The notes under the pieces were generated by a model. The model had not been told where the DNA came from. It was given only the letters and a program-made list of their open reading frames with translations, and ran no database searches. Positions 34,316 through 47,500 of a stretch of 64,000 nt of DNA are shown in pieces. This stretch comes from Trebouxia sp. TZW2008 (lineage: Eukaryota; Chlorophyta; Trebouxiophyceae; Trebouxiales; Trebouxiaceae). Position 1 is the first letter of the stretch; each line of letters starts with the position of its first letter. The stretch lies in assembly GCA_002118135.1 (NCBI GenBank), contig BDIU01000211.1, forward strand, positions 1 to 64,000. The letters are read 5' to 3'. A program made the translations under genes and the position numbers.

Positions 34316-34753
34316 ATGTACACAATCGAATGTGCCTGCAAGGCGGTCAAGTTACAGCTTAACAAGGACCCAATGGGTCAAACTTGGTGCCACTGTGAGA
34401 GTTGTTGCAAGTGGAATCAGGTTCGCCCCACTGGCATCGTGGCGTTTCCGAAAGACAGTCTCAAAGTCCTTGCTGGCTCAGAGAGCGTTGGTCAAATTGT
34501 GCTGACAAACCCAGAGTTTGAACGGAGATTTTGCAACAAATGTGGATATAAGCTCTACGGTCATCACAAGGATTCTGGTGTTGAGTGTGTCTCCTCCTTC
34601 AATCTTGAAGACTTCAAGTTTGAACCTACCCTTCACAGCTTTTGTGAGGACGCACCAAAAGGGGACCTGGTCCAATTCAAGGATGATGGGCTTCCAAAAT
34701 GGGCAACAGTCCCGGCATCACTTGGTGGCTCTGACAAGCAGATAGAGGTTTGA
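34316..34753 (+). CDS. GFA / CENP-V domain zinc protein
   Basis: An intronless 145-residue protein. Zinc-ligand cysteines are placed as in the GFA (glutathione-dependent formaldehyde-activating enzyme-like) fold: CAC (6, 8), CHCESCC (25-31) and CNKC (73, 76). Known members bind two zinc ions; bacterial Gfa speeds the reaction of glutathione with formaldehyde and CENP-V acts on chromatin, but for most members the substrate is unknown. The start at 34316 was chosen because the family begins a few residues before the first CxC. Being single-exon among intron-rich neighbours is unusual and could mean retroposition or a bacterial origin. Converges on TIC236. Confidence 0.85.
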   Translation: MYTIECACKAVKLQLNKDPMGQTWCHCESCCKWNQVRPTGIVAFPKDSLKVLAGSESVGQIVLTNPEFERRFCNKCGYKLYGHHKDSGVECVSSFNLEDFKFEPTLHSFCEDAPKGDLVQFKDDGLPKWATVPASLGGSDKQIEV

Positions 34754-35586
34754 ATATGTCAGGACAGCAGCAGCTGAGTTGACTTGATGGCCAGATAATC
34801 GTTCGCTGAGACAGAAATCGTTTAGCTAGTAGTAAAAGTTCAAACTGGCAATTGCCCTCCCTGTGGGACAGTGCTCATGCAGTGAATTGCCTGCTAATGA
34901 GTGCAGCCTGTAGCCAGTCTTGAATTATAGACCCCAGCACAGAAACAATATTGCACTCGCTATCAATGAGCAGCTTTGGTCCAAGAGACATCGTCGCACT
35001 TTCTGCTGTGCCTTCTGTTCTGATAAACTTTGCTTTATTTTTGTAATACAAGTTCAAGCCTGACTACAGCTGTGACTTGCTTATTGAGTGTCTTTCCTAT
35101 GTTGCTAGTTGCAAATTCCCATGTTGACAAGATTCTGCAATGTGCAGTGCTAAAGTTTGCTGCCTGCATTGACATTGCCTGGTGGTTGCAAGGTCAGCTG
35201 TGAACCACAGCAACGCATGCAGCAAATCGGCTATGCATGTACACAAGCCAACAAGATGTCACCAGTGTTTGGACGTGCTCATGGTCAGTCAGTCCTGTAG
35301 CCGAAGCATTGCAGCATCATATTACCAAAGTTGCATTGCGTTGACGACTTGGTGTAGACCCATCAACTACATGTACAGCAACATGGAATTCCTTGTTGAA
35401 GATGGTCACTTGATGCTGATCGGTTGACTTGAAATGTCAGTAACATCAGTGTACAAAACAGCTGGTATCTGTCAGATGAGTCAAAGCGCGCAGCGAGTGG
35501 GTGAGTGCAATGACAGATTCATGCATGAGGATGATTGGTCACGAACGTGCATACACCAGTGCAATGTTTGACATTGAAGTATCAGG
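34754..35586. other. Convergent intergenic region, no gene seen
   Basis: Lies between the stop codons of the GFA gene and TIC236. Frames here are short and lack splice support. Confidence 0.5.
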
Positions 35587-38500
35587 CTAATTTGGCCTTG
35601 GGCCGCCTTCACTAGTGTACTGGAACACCAGAGTGCGAGGATATGGTGAAGAGCTGCTGATGTTGAACTGCATTCGCAACTTGTTGTTGAGCTGATAGTT
35701 GAGGGTCCATTGTGTGGCAACGTCACTGTCTCTCAACTTGCGAGCCATGGTTGCCTGTTGCAGCACACCAAACTGAACATGGAATGCTTTCTTCCAAGAC
35801 ATTTGGCGCCGGCGTTTGTGCCGTCAAAATTGACAGTAGTTGTGCTTCTGCAACAGTGTCGCAAGCAAGTTGCACAAGCCAGCGGCAATACTGCAAGGTG
35901 TGAGAACAAGATGCGCTGACGCGTAACAGTTACACAATGACAAATTAGGCAGTTTAGGCCTGCCAGCAGCTGTAGCTTAACAGGGACAGAGTCTGTGTAG
36001 CTATGCACTGTGGTTTTCCGTTGAGCTAGTCACTCACAGGCCTCTCAAAAAAATATCGCCCCTTAACCTGAAGGGCAAGTCAGGCAAGATCAATGCTCAC
36101 CTGAAGGGACTTGCCAAACTGAACCTCCACTTCAGTGCCCATGGTGAGGGAGGAGAGCAGGGAGGTGGGGTCTCCAATGGGGTCAAGACTCAGCAGCCCC
36201 GGGATGCTTGGAGCACTCACGAGTCGCCACCTGTTAAGACAACCACACTGAAGTGCGTCAAATCAGCAGCAGGTCTTTTTTGAAAGCGTAGGAGTTCGTC
36301 ACCAACCCTTCTCATAACTGGAAGGCTCAGCAGCTGGTGTTGCTGGAACGTCTTATCAGCCACAATCCGTCAAGACAAAATGACTATGCTTGGTGCCACA
36401 AGAGCACAAAAAGGGGCTGATCAGATCCTTCAGCCCTAATGCATGCGCTCAAGCCATGTGCTCAGCAGCCTGAGGATGCCGAGAGTACTTGCCATCCACC
36501 CATCTGTCAAGACAAGCACATGATGCATGTTAGAACAGTGCTGACAAACTTCAACATCCCAGAAAGACACGCCCCCAAAATTGCCATTTTGACAATGTGA
36601 TATAACTTCACAGAACATTCTCAATGTTGGTTTAGGGTTTTCGAAATCTTAACTCATCGAAGGTAGGCTTGCAAACAACCCTGTCTGATAGCAAAATCGT
36701 ATTGAGGACAAAGCAACCACAAGGACTGGTCGAATGCTTCCGCAAGGGTGCATGAGCTCAGTCATTCCTGGATTTGCAAAGCTTTGTCTGACAATATGTA
36801 CAGCAAATCGTCACATCATTGACTTTGCAGGCGTAGCTCAACAAACACAGCTCAGAAAAGTATCAAACCTGGCTTGTCCCAGTTGTCCCTGGGTTTGCAG
36901 CCTTGGCATGACAGCATGAACAGCTGACTGGGCCAGATTGGTGAGGGCTAGTTGGCCGTCCTCTGCCACCAGGGCTGATGCCAACTGCCCCTCAAAGATC
37001 TTGGCAGCCTGGCTGGGCTCCAGCTGCTCTGCTCCTTCCCCTGCAGAAGAAGAAGAACATGAAGTCACTGCAGGGAAAGGAGGAAGCAGAAAAGGGGGAA
37101 CGTGGGTGAGGGCTCATTTGCTGTCCTCTGCCACCGGGGCTGATGCCAACTGCCCCTCAAAGATCTTGGCAGCCTGGCTGGGCTGCAGCTGCTCTGCTCC
37201 TTTGCCTGCAGCAGAAGTAGAGGAACATCAAGAAGTGAGTCACTTGCAAGGAAGAAGAAGAAAAATGGCAGAAGGAGGAAAGCAAACGGGGACTGAAGCA
37301 GCAGAGTAAGCAAGGCAGGGAGGCAGATCAAGCAAAAGAGGAAGAGGCAGAAAGTTCAGCACAGCAAGAGGAAGAGGAGCAAAAGGAAACAGAAGCAGCA
37401 ACACTTGCAGTCTGCAGGCAAGAAGATGGGATCTGCAGCTATCTAGCTATCCAGCAATACAAATTAGAGTATGGGGGAGGGAGGTTTGACTCATCGGACT
37501 TCCTGGCTTGAAAGCACAGATGAGTTGTGATTCGACTTAACACAGCTACGGGTTAGAGACTCACCTCCAGAACCGCCAGTGGGTCTTAGGGTAAGGTGGT
37601 TCTGCCAGGAGGAGGCAGGACCCTGAATCAGCACCCGTAGATTGGCCCCCCTGAACTTGAGGTCCACATGGGGGTCTAACCCCTTCTCCCCCCCAGAGAA
37701 CACCATCTGATTGTTGTGCTCACGATCCAACACCAGCTGTGTGGCAACCAGATTCACCTGGGCAGGCAATCACAGAAACGCTGTGATGATCAGCTCAAGC
37801 TCAACAGACAGGACTAAGCATGCAGCTTTTCAGTCTTGACGGCAACATGCAACTTGAGCCCCTGCTCAACTTTAGAATATAATCTGAACGCTGTGCTCGC
37901 GATCCAACACAAGCTGTGTTGCAACCAGATTCACCTGGGCAGACACAAATGCGGTGTCATGGTCAGCATAAGCTTGGCAAACAGAACTGAGCGCAAGAGC
38001 TGCTTGGCTGCTCAGAATGTGTTTGATCTTTGAACAATGCCTGTGTTGCTCAGTGAGCCTTGACTGCTGAATGACTGAGCAGCTGGGAGTATGAGTGGTC
38101 ACAAATGATGCATAAAATGCTGGCTGCTTCAGGACATACTAGCAGTCCCCAGCTGCAACACATTTATCCGCAATATAGTCATTTCAAGCTACAGAGAGCA
38201 CGGGCAGATGGCTATTCCTACTGAAAGAAGGGTACCTCTCCGCTGTCGAGCTTGATGACGCCCTGCAGCTGCAGGCGCTTGGGATCTGCAGGCCCTGTGA
38301 TGTTGACCTGCCCTGAGATGTTGAAGTTCATGACCACAGGGTAGGTGGTGCGCAGGTCTGGCCCCAGCTGGATGGTCAAGCCTTGAAGCATCACGTGCTC
38401 TGCCACTGCTGGCTGCGCCAGTGCCGCCTCTGCCTGCAAGAAGAAGAAGAAGAAAAGGAGTTGGCAGCGCTCAGGAAGAGGAAGAGATACATGGCTGGGG

Positions 38501-41500
38501 ACTCCAGTAGGATGGTCAAGCGTTGAAGCATCACATGCTCTGCCACTGCTGGCTGCGCCAGCGCCGCCTCTGCCTGCAACAAGAAGAAGAAGAGGAGTTG
38601 GCAGGACTCAGGAAGAAGAAGAAGGAATATATGGCTGGTGACTTCAGCTGGATTGTAAACCCTTGAAGCATCAAATGCTCTGCCACTGCTGGCTGCGCTA
38701 GTGCTGCCTCTGCCTGTAAGAAGAGGAGGAGTTGGCAATTATCAGGAAGAAGAGGAAGAAATACATGGCTGGTGACTTCAGCTGCATGATCAAGCCTTGA
38801 AGCATCACATGCTCTGCTACTGCTGGCTGCACTAATGCCGCCTCTGCCTGTAAACACAGTAAGCGCAGTTGATGTCCATCAGGGAGATGACAAAAGGTTA
38901 CTAAAGCCACCGATGGATGAGTCCTTTGGAATCGCATGTTCTGCTACTGCTGGCTGTGCCAGCACCGCGTCTGCCTTCCAATTGAGGCAGGACAACATTA
39001 GGTCAAAGCCTCTGTACCTGGGACAAGCCTTCCAGGCGGGGTTGCTGTCTTAGCAGCCCTGTATCCCCTGCCATGACATCGTCATCAAATATCTGTGATT
39101 TTTCCTGTCAATGTCCCAGACCAGCTGATCAGAATTCTCATCATAACTCCTGGCAACACACAACAAAATGATGCGCAGGTACAATGCACTGCTGTGCAAG
39201 CCATGCTCTAGGTTGTACTTCTGCAATCAATCTGGCATTTCAAACGTCAGGACACCTGAGACAAGCCTTCCAAGCGCGTTTGCTGTCTGACCAGCCCTCC
39301 ATTAGCGGTCCCGCCTTCCTTTCGCGCTTGCAGCGCAGCAAAGGCGTGAGCTACCAGCTCAGCTTCTCTAGCCCCTGCCTCAGCAGCGCCCTGCCCTGTT
39401 TGGGAAGGCCCAGGGGGATTCAGGTAGGCTACCCCCCTGCTGAACCTCATGAGCCCCCCAACCTCTGGCTGCATCAGGCCATGCCGCAGCTGTAAGTCGG
39501 CATCTAGGTGACCTGCAGTTAGCAGCCGCGCATCAGTGTCTCTGCATGTATGACGTGTGCCTAATCTGTCTGCATGCACAGTTTACGCTAGGTGAGTCTA
39601 CATGCAAGGCTGTCTCTAAAGCTTTCAAGAGATGTGTGACAAGACGTGGTGGCAACGGAGATCATGCCTGTGGTGGTCAAATGCCAGATTGACCTTGCCA
39701 AACGTGTATCACAACCACAGCCAAAGTAAGCGATACAATCATATCAGCTTGACAATTGTCTACAATCTGTATGACAACGTTAAGGTGCAACGACTCTGCT
39801 TTGTCACTCTCCTCCCCCATACTCTGAACACCAAAAGCACACGAGCTGCCAATACATCCCTCCCCTTGCAAGGTGCTTCCATGTTCACAAGCACAGTACG
39901 CTTTCCAGGCAAGGTGCATGAATGTGTGAGGCACCTGTATAGACGTTGCGAATGCGCAGCTCCAAGTTCTGTACAGTTATGTTGATGCTATCTTCGGCAG
40001 CATCCTGATCTGCTGCAGAGGGCGAGTCAGGGGTTTGGGCACGGGGTTGGTGGGGGGTCACAGGTAGAGCCCCCCGCACTTTGATGTGTCCCTTTCTGCC
40101 ACAGCGCGCTTCCAGTCCCTCTACCTGTGCAGACCGGAATTCACATTTGTTGGCAGTCATGTCAGTGTTCAAGCGTTTGGTGGCGTCGTTGAAGAAGATG
40201 CGTGGCGCGACTTGTGCTGTATCACTCATGATGGAGCAGCTATGTCGTGCATTGCATACAGGCTAGCAGATGGGCTGTCATTGATCATCCCTATGAGGCA
40301 TCACACGTTCCACAGAGTGTGCTGGCAGTGATGTTGACAGACGCACAGACCTGAAAGGCAAAGCCTGCTCATGCTGCATGTGGCCTGTCAGATGAATGGA
40401 CACTAGCGATGCAAATAACGGGAATTGAACCCATCTTTCCAGAGTCACAGTCTGGCACTGTAACCATCTAAGCTGTATCCGCCACCTTGCACAATAACTG
40501 TTTTTCTCTATACGTTTAGAGAAAAGAACAAGTCTTTTTGAGAGAAACCAATCTATACTCTTTTTAAGCACATTCAAATCCCTGAATTGTTATCTCTTAC
40601 GGGATTGAACCCATTTTTCGCCGTGAAAAGGCGATGTCCCAACCACTAGACGAAAAGGCTGGCTGCAGTGTCATGTAATGCCAGTGATAGTATGGATCAG
40701 AGATAAAACACAGCACGGCACCAACGAGAACCAATCACAGTATGAATAGAGGCAGTATGACGCATGAGTCTACCTGAAGGTGATTGTTGGCCATTTTGAT
40801 GTCGGCGTGCAGGTTGGTGACAGGGTATTTGAAGTGGGGGCAGAAGATGGCAGCTCTCCTGAGGCGAGCGCTGCCCTCAACCTTTGGCGCTTCCTGCTGT
40901 CCTGTAACCCTGTGAAGCACATGCAAATGCTCACAATGACAGCTGCATACGCTCAGTAGGGCTGGCAAAATGAGTCCCATAATTACCATTCCAAACACCA
41001 GCTAAATGCTGATTCAGCTGTGCATACCTGACAGCAATGTCAGGGCTGCCAGACTGCCAGCTGAAAATCCATAGCCATAGCTCTGATGAGCATCATGCCA
41101 GCGTGTTTCACAAGCAGCTTGGCCTCCATTTAAACAGCTGCATACTCTCAACAGGGCAGGCAACATGTGAGTCCCATCATTACCGTTGCAATCGCCAGCT
41201 GATTGCTGATCCAGCTGTGCATACCTGACAGCAATGTCAGCGCTGCCAGACTGCCAGCTGAAGTCCAGAGCCTCAGTCCTGATGAGCAGCACGTCAATGG
41301 TTTTGAGAACAAAAGCTGCAGGACCTCAGCGATAAGTGTATCTCACAATCGCCACGAGCAGCAGCTGATCACTGCTGTTGAATCACTACCACAGCGTGAG
41401 CTTAGCTTGAGCGTGCCCACGTCAGAATCCTTGCTCAGCTGCTTTTACCTGACAGTAATGTTAGCGCTGCCAGACTGCCAGCTGAAGTTTGGAGCCACAG

Positions 41501-44500
41501 TCCTGATGAGCATCATGCCAGCATCTTCCACAAGCAGCTCTGCTCCACTTGAGGGTGGTAGCTGCATACTTTCAGCAGAGCCACAACAGCAGGTGTATTT
41601 TTCCAGTGACATAGCAGAGTCAAAGTGTGCACTGGATCAGCTGTGCCTACCTGACAGCAATGTCAGCGTTGCCAGATTGCCAGCTGAAGTCTGGAGCCAC
41701 AGTTCTGATGAGCATCATGCCAGCATCTTTCACAAGCAGCTCTGCCTCCAGATCATCAGGGCCCAGGGCAGGGGGCCCTTCTGGGGTGCCCTCTGCCAGC
41801 TCTTCTTCCTCATCCCAATCAGCCTGGCTTGGCTTGGGGCTTTCCTAAAGCAGAAAGCGTCAAACTTTTGATGGATAGCTCTTTGGAGGTATGAGCATTG
41901 CATATTGCATGCGTTCAAGGAGATATGATTAATGGCTGAACTCTCGAGCATAGCTAGCGTGACAAGTTCTGAGGCAGTCATGATCAAATCTCAGCTCCAG
42001 GCGTGACGGAAGCTTGGAAACAAAGATGGACAGCCAGAATCACAATGTTTCTGTGAGCTCAAGTCTGCCAACTTTAAGTCCTAACTCTTGCTTTGGGGCT
42101 GTTTACAGTTTATTCTGCTGACTTCAACGTCAGGTCAGCCTGAGCCCTAACCTTGGGTGGTCGCTTAGCTTTGCTGATGGATGATAGCACTGAGGCAGAC
42201 AGCTTGACATGAACTGTCCGGCCATCAATGACATCCATAGCCAAGCATCATCAACAAGAGAACCATGCAATGGACGCGCGTTGCCAGGTATGGTCCTTGA
42301 CCCATATCTTGCGTGGTGGCGTAGCTTTGCTGAAGGACAATGGTATTGAGCCAGACAGCTTGACATGAAATGTCCGGCCGTCAATGGCATGTCCGGCCGT
42401 CAATGGCACCCACATTCACAGCCAAGCATCATCAACAAGAGAACCATGCAATGGACATGCTTCACCAGTTTTGGTCCTTGACCCATACCTTGGGCGGTGG
42501 CTTAGCTTTGCTGAGGGACAATGGCATTGAGCCAGACAGCTTCACATGCACATTTTGTTGGGCTTCTGCAGGCTCCAGGTGAAACTCAAGCACAGTCAAC
42601 ACAACAGACCAATCAGTCACATGCTTAAGTGACTTGAATCTTTGATCCTTGCCTTTGGTTGTGGCTTTGCTTTGCTGAGGGACAATGGCATTGAGCCAGA
42701 CAGCTTCACATGCACGTTTTGTTGGGCTTCTGCAGGCTCCAGGTGGAACTCAAGCACAGTCAACACAACAGACCAATCAGTCACATGCTTAGCTGACTTG
42801 AGTCTTTGACCCTCACCTTTGGTTGTGGTTTTGCTTTGCTGAAGGACAATGGCATTGAGCCAGACAGCTTCACATGCCCGTTTTGTCGGGCTTGTGCAGG
42901 CTCCAGGTGGCACTCAAAGGCAAGGCGCTGCTGGCTGTCTAGGCAGGCGGTAGCAGTGGCTTGGGCCAGTCTGGTAGGGCCTATGGCGCCCTCAAATAAT
43001 CTGACCATCATCTCCCCTTCTGGCACTGCCGCACTACCACCTGCGTGCTCACAATCATGAGGCAGTACAAGAATGGCCAAGACTACTCTGACAAGATGCA
43101 AGAGTTTGGGCGTTTAGCAGGTGGTGGCTCAGGCAAATCTAGTGAGAGCTATGGCACCCTCAAACAGCCGAACCATAGCCAATGCCTTCGGCATTGACAA
43201 ACTGCCTCCTGCACGATGGTCATTACACAGTACAGTGTGAAAGCAAGAATAGCCACAGCAGTAACATTTGTAAGTACAACATATGTCAAGGTCAGCATCA
43301 ATATTGACAGTTGTAATGCACTCAACAATGGTCATAATGACAACAGCAACAACGACTCCATATTTGGGGTGGTGACAGTTCTCAGGACATCACCAGCATC
43401 GTTTTGCATAGTCATGATGGTGATAGTTTTGAAATGACGGGTGACATCAGCAACAACAGCAGTAAGGCGTACATTAGCAAATGGGCACAAGAGTAGTCCA
43501 CCAATGATTCTGATGATTTTGAAAGGACGGACGACATCAGCAACAATAGCAGTGAGGAGTACATGAGCAAATGGGCAGAAGAGTAGCCCACCAACAGTTC
43601 CTCTAACAAACAGCAGGCCATTCACAGGGCTGTTGCTGAGCAGGGTGTCCGAAGGAATGATGGGGTGAGGCTTGCCAGTCCTGGAGAAGGCTGAGTACAG
43701 GTTGTGAAAGGGGCTGCCTGCCGTAAAGCCCAGAGTGTCGGAGTAGGACCCCACTGCTGGTGCTGCATGCTCTAGAGCTGGCACAGCCCTGCATACATAG
43801 GGCACTTGTGTGAAGCCTGAAGGCTGTGGATTGAATGGGTCTGTCTAGAGCCAGCTTGCAAAGGAACGAGGGGCAGTTGATAATTGGTGCATGGGCCCAT
43901 CACGCTTGTGGCTGTAAAGGCTGTGTCAAAGCGCTAAGGTGCTGCCTGCTGTGAAGCCCAGGCTGTCAGAGTAGGACCCCACTGCCGGGGCTGCATGCTC
44001 TAGAGCCGGTACAGCCCTGCATACCCAAGGCACTTGTTTGAGAGCTGTGGGCTGACTGAAACGGCCTAATGCCAGACTGCAGTGAATGGGGAGCAGTTGA
44101 ATGCATGCAGTAAGCTTGTGGGTGTCAAGGCTGAGTAGAGGTTGTGAAAGGGGCTGCCTGCTGTGAAGCCCAGGCTATCAGAGTAGGACCTCACTGCTGG
44201 TGCTGCATGCTCTAGCGCTGGCACAGCCCTGCATACACAAAGCATCTGTGTGAAGTTGGGGGTTTGGCGTTGACTTGGTCTGACTGTAAAGCTGTTTGTC
44301 AGCAGATAGCTGCTTCTGCATACATAGAGCACATGTGTGAGGGGATGCCTGCTCTGAAGCCCAGGCTATCAGAGTAGGACCCCACTGCAGGGGCTGCATG
44401 CTCTAGCACTGGCACAGCCCTGCATACACAAAGCATCTGTGTGAAGTTGGGGGTTTGGCGTCGACTTGGTCTGACTGTAAAGCTGTTTGTCAGCAGATAG

Positions 44501-47500
44501 CTGCTTCTGCATACATAGAGCACATGTCTGAAGGGATGCCTGCTCTGAAGCCCAGGCTATCCGAGGAGGACCCCACTGCAGGGGCTGCATGCTCTAGCAC
44601 TGGCACAGCCCTGCATACACAAAGCATCTGTGAAAAGTTGGGGGTTTGGCGTCGACTTGGTCTGACTGTAAAGCTGTTTGTCAGCAGATAGCTGCTTCTG
44701 CATACATAGAGCACATGTCTGAAGGGATGCCTGCTGTGAAGCCCAGGCGATCAGAGCAGGACCTCACTGCTGGTGCTGCATGCTCTAGCGCTGGCACAGC
44801 CCTGTATACACAAAGCATCTGTGTGAAGTTGGGGGTTTGGCGTCGACCTGGTCTGACTGTACAGCTGTTTGTCAGCAGTTAGCTGCTTCTGCATACATAG
44901 GGCACATGTGTGAGGGGATGCCTGCTCTGAAGCCCAGGCTATCAGAGTAGGAGGCTGCATGCTCTAGCACTGGCACAGCCCTGCGTACACAAAGCATCTA
45001 TGTGAAATCGAGGAATGGCGTTGACTTGGTCTGACTGTACAGCTGTTTGTCAGCAGTTAGCTGCTTCTGCATACATAGGGCACATGTGTGAGGGGATGCC
45101 TGCTCTGAAGCCCAGGCTATCCGAGGAGGACCCCACTGCAGGGGCTGCATGCTCTAGGGCAGGGACAGCCCTGCGTACACAAGGCGTGTTGTTGAGGGCT
45201 AAGAGCTGAAAGTTGATTCAGTCTCGCTCCCAACACAACTGTTCCAAGGCATTTTGCTGCTTCTGTCTTCTCTGGGCGCAATTGTGGAGATTCCAGCAGG
45301 GAGATAGGTGGTGAAAGTGCATACTGAAGCAGCTTGAGCTGGCCTGTACATGTGCAAAGTCAGACACATGCAAGGTCTGCTTGTGTGCAAGCAGAGTCTG
45401 ACAGAAATGCTGAACAGCAGACCATCAAGTCAGGTTGATGCAAGCTAGTTCTGATCAATGGAACCTGCATGCTTCTGTGATGGCTTGTCAGCAGTCACTC
45501 TACTTCCCAGCAGTGCCCAGACAGCAAATGGACATCCATAATCATGTAAGTGTGAAGGTTCCTTCTGTGCTGCAGCACACTTTGATGATTACAAATTTGG
45601 GCGTTGGCCTCATAGGTCCCCCTGATGTAGCAATGTCTGCGACATAACGCTGACGCCAGGATTGTGCAAACGTCGACATTCATTGCAACGAGATGTGTAT
45701 TTGGTACAAAATGGGGCTGCTGACCTGAAGAGGGGTTGCAGAAGGGCAACTGGGAAGTCAGTCAGCATGAGGGTGGCATTCTGATGGGGCCCAAGCAGGG
45801 TGCCCCGAAGCACCAGCTTGGCATCAGCGGCTCTGAGGGCCATTTCCTCCAGCTTCAATCCCTCATTGCTGTGGCAGCTGCCCACCGCTAACACCTGCAC
45901 CCAACACATGCTCTCATCTGTTGATGCTCCTCTTTGCTATGATATGTTGGTGTTTGTGGCAGCTGCCCACCGTTAGAAACTGCTCCCAGCACATTGATCA
46001 ACTTCTTTTATTCATTGACTGAAGAAGGCACATGCTGGCACCTGCAGCTCTTAGCGCCATCCCCTCGTTGCTGTGGCAGCTGCCCACCGCCACCTGCACC
46101 CAACATATGCTCTCATCCATTGATGCTCCTCTTTGCTATGATATGTTGGGATTTGTGGCAGCTGCCCACCGCTAGAAACTGCACCCAGCACATTGATCAA
46201 CTTCTTTGATTCATTGACTGGAGAAGGCTCGTGCTGGCACCTGCAGCTCTCAGGGCTGTCTCCTCCAGCTTCAATCCCTCGTTGCTGTGGCAGCTGCCCA
46301 CCGCTAACACCTGCGCCCAACATATGCTCTCATCTATTGATGCTCCTCTTTGCTATGATATGTTGAGATTTGTGGCAGCTGCCCACCGCTAGAGACTGGC
46401 CCAGCACAGACCCAGCACTCTGTTCAACTTCTTTGATTCATTGAGTGGAGTGGCAGCTGCCCACCGCTAACACCTGCACTCAACATATGCTCTCATGCAT
46501 TGATGCTCCTCTATTTGCTATGATATGTTGGGATTTTTGGCAGCTGCCCACCGCTAGAAACTGCACCCAGCACATTGATCAACTTCTTTGTTTCATTGAC
46601 TGGAGAAGGCACATGCTGGCATCTGCGGCTCTGAGGGCCATCTCCTCCAGCTTCAACCCCTAATTGCTGTGGCAGCTGCCCACTGCTACTACCTGCACCC
46701 ATCGTATGCGCTCATCCATTGATGCTCCTCTATTTGCTATGATATGTTGGGATTTTTGGCAGCTGCCCACCGCTAGAAACTGCACCCAGCACATTGATCA
46801 ACTTCTTTGTTTCATTGACTGGAGAAGGCTCATGCTGGCATCCGCGGCTCTGAGGGCCATCTCCTCCAGCTTCAATCCCTTGTTGCTGTGGCAGCTGCCA
46901 ACGGCCAAAACCTGCACCCAACACATAAACTTATCCTTTGGCCCCTCTCCTTTCACTAACATGAGATGATTACACTATCACCCCACGCACTTGGTTCGTG
47001 CAGTCAGTGCCCCGCTGCAAATCGACGCCCCTCGCATGAAACCCTGATTTGGCTGCCATCCTCTCTACCTCATCACATTACGCCTGAAACTTTCCCTTGC
47101 CACCCTTACGCACTCACGTCATTGCGAAACCCTCAAGTCCCTCACCACTTGCTAGCAGGGCATGATCAGCACGCAGCAACACTCACTTGGTCCATGGAGT
47201 AGTTGCCCCACTGCCAGTCAGCTCCCTTCACATCAAAGTCTGTATTGGCTGCGCCGCCTCCACCCCCATAAGCCTGGAAGGCCCCACTCCAGGAGCCCCT
47301 CAGGTCTTGAAGGCCTGGCACATTCCCACGGACGCCCCCACCCTTGCCTGGGCTGCCGTCAAAGGCGTTCTTGTCCTTCAGCGCTGGCAGGGACGTGTGT
47401 GCTGAAGCCTCCTGCAGGGTATGTGCCTGCTGGCGCGCCTGTTGGGCAGCTTCCTTTAGCTGCGATGCCAGGCTCTGCAGCAAAAACAGAACAGCTGTGT

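Larger units (their letters stand above)
40405..40662. other. Probable mitochondrial DNA insertion (NUMT) in a TIC236 intron
   Basis: Two tRNA genes of organelle type lie in the same direction 108 bp apart, joined by AT-rich DNA unlike the flanks. The block is inside the TIC236 intron between the exons near 40775-40915 and 39940-40125. Confidence 0.65.

Noticed and set aside
40411..40660. Functional nuclear tRNA genes
   Set aside because: Both have organelle-type arms, one has a short T loop and a poor acceptor stem, and they lie together in AT-rich DNA inside an intron.
41203..41871. 222-codon plus-strand frame
   Set aside because: It runs antisense through TIC236 exon and repeat copies; its length comes from the repeated units.
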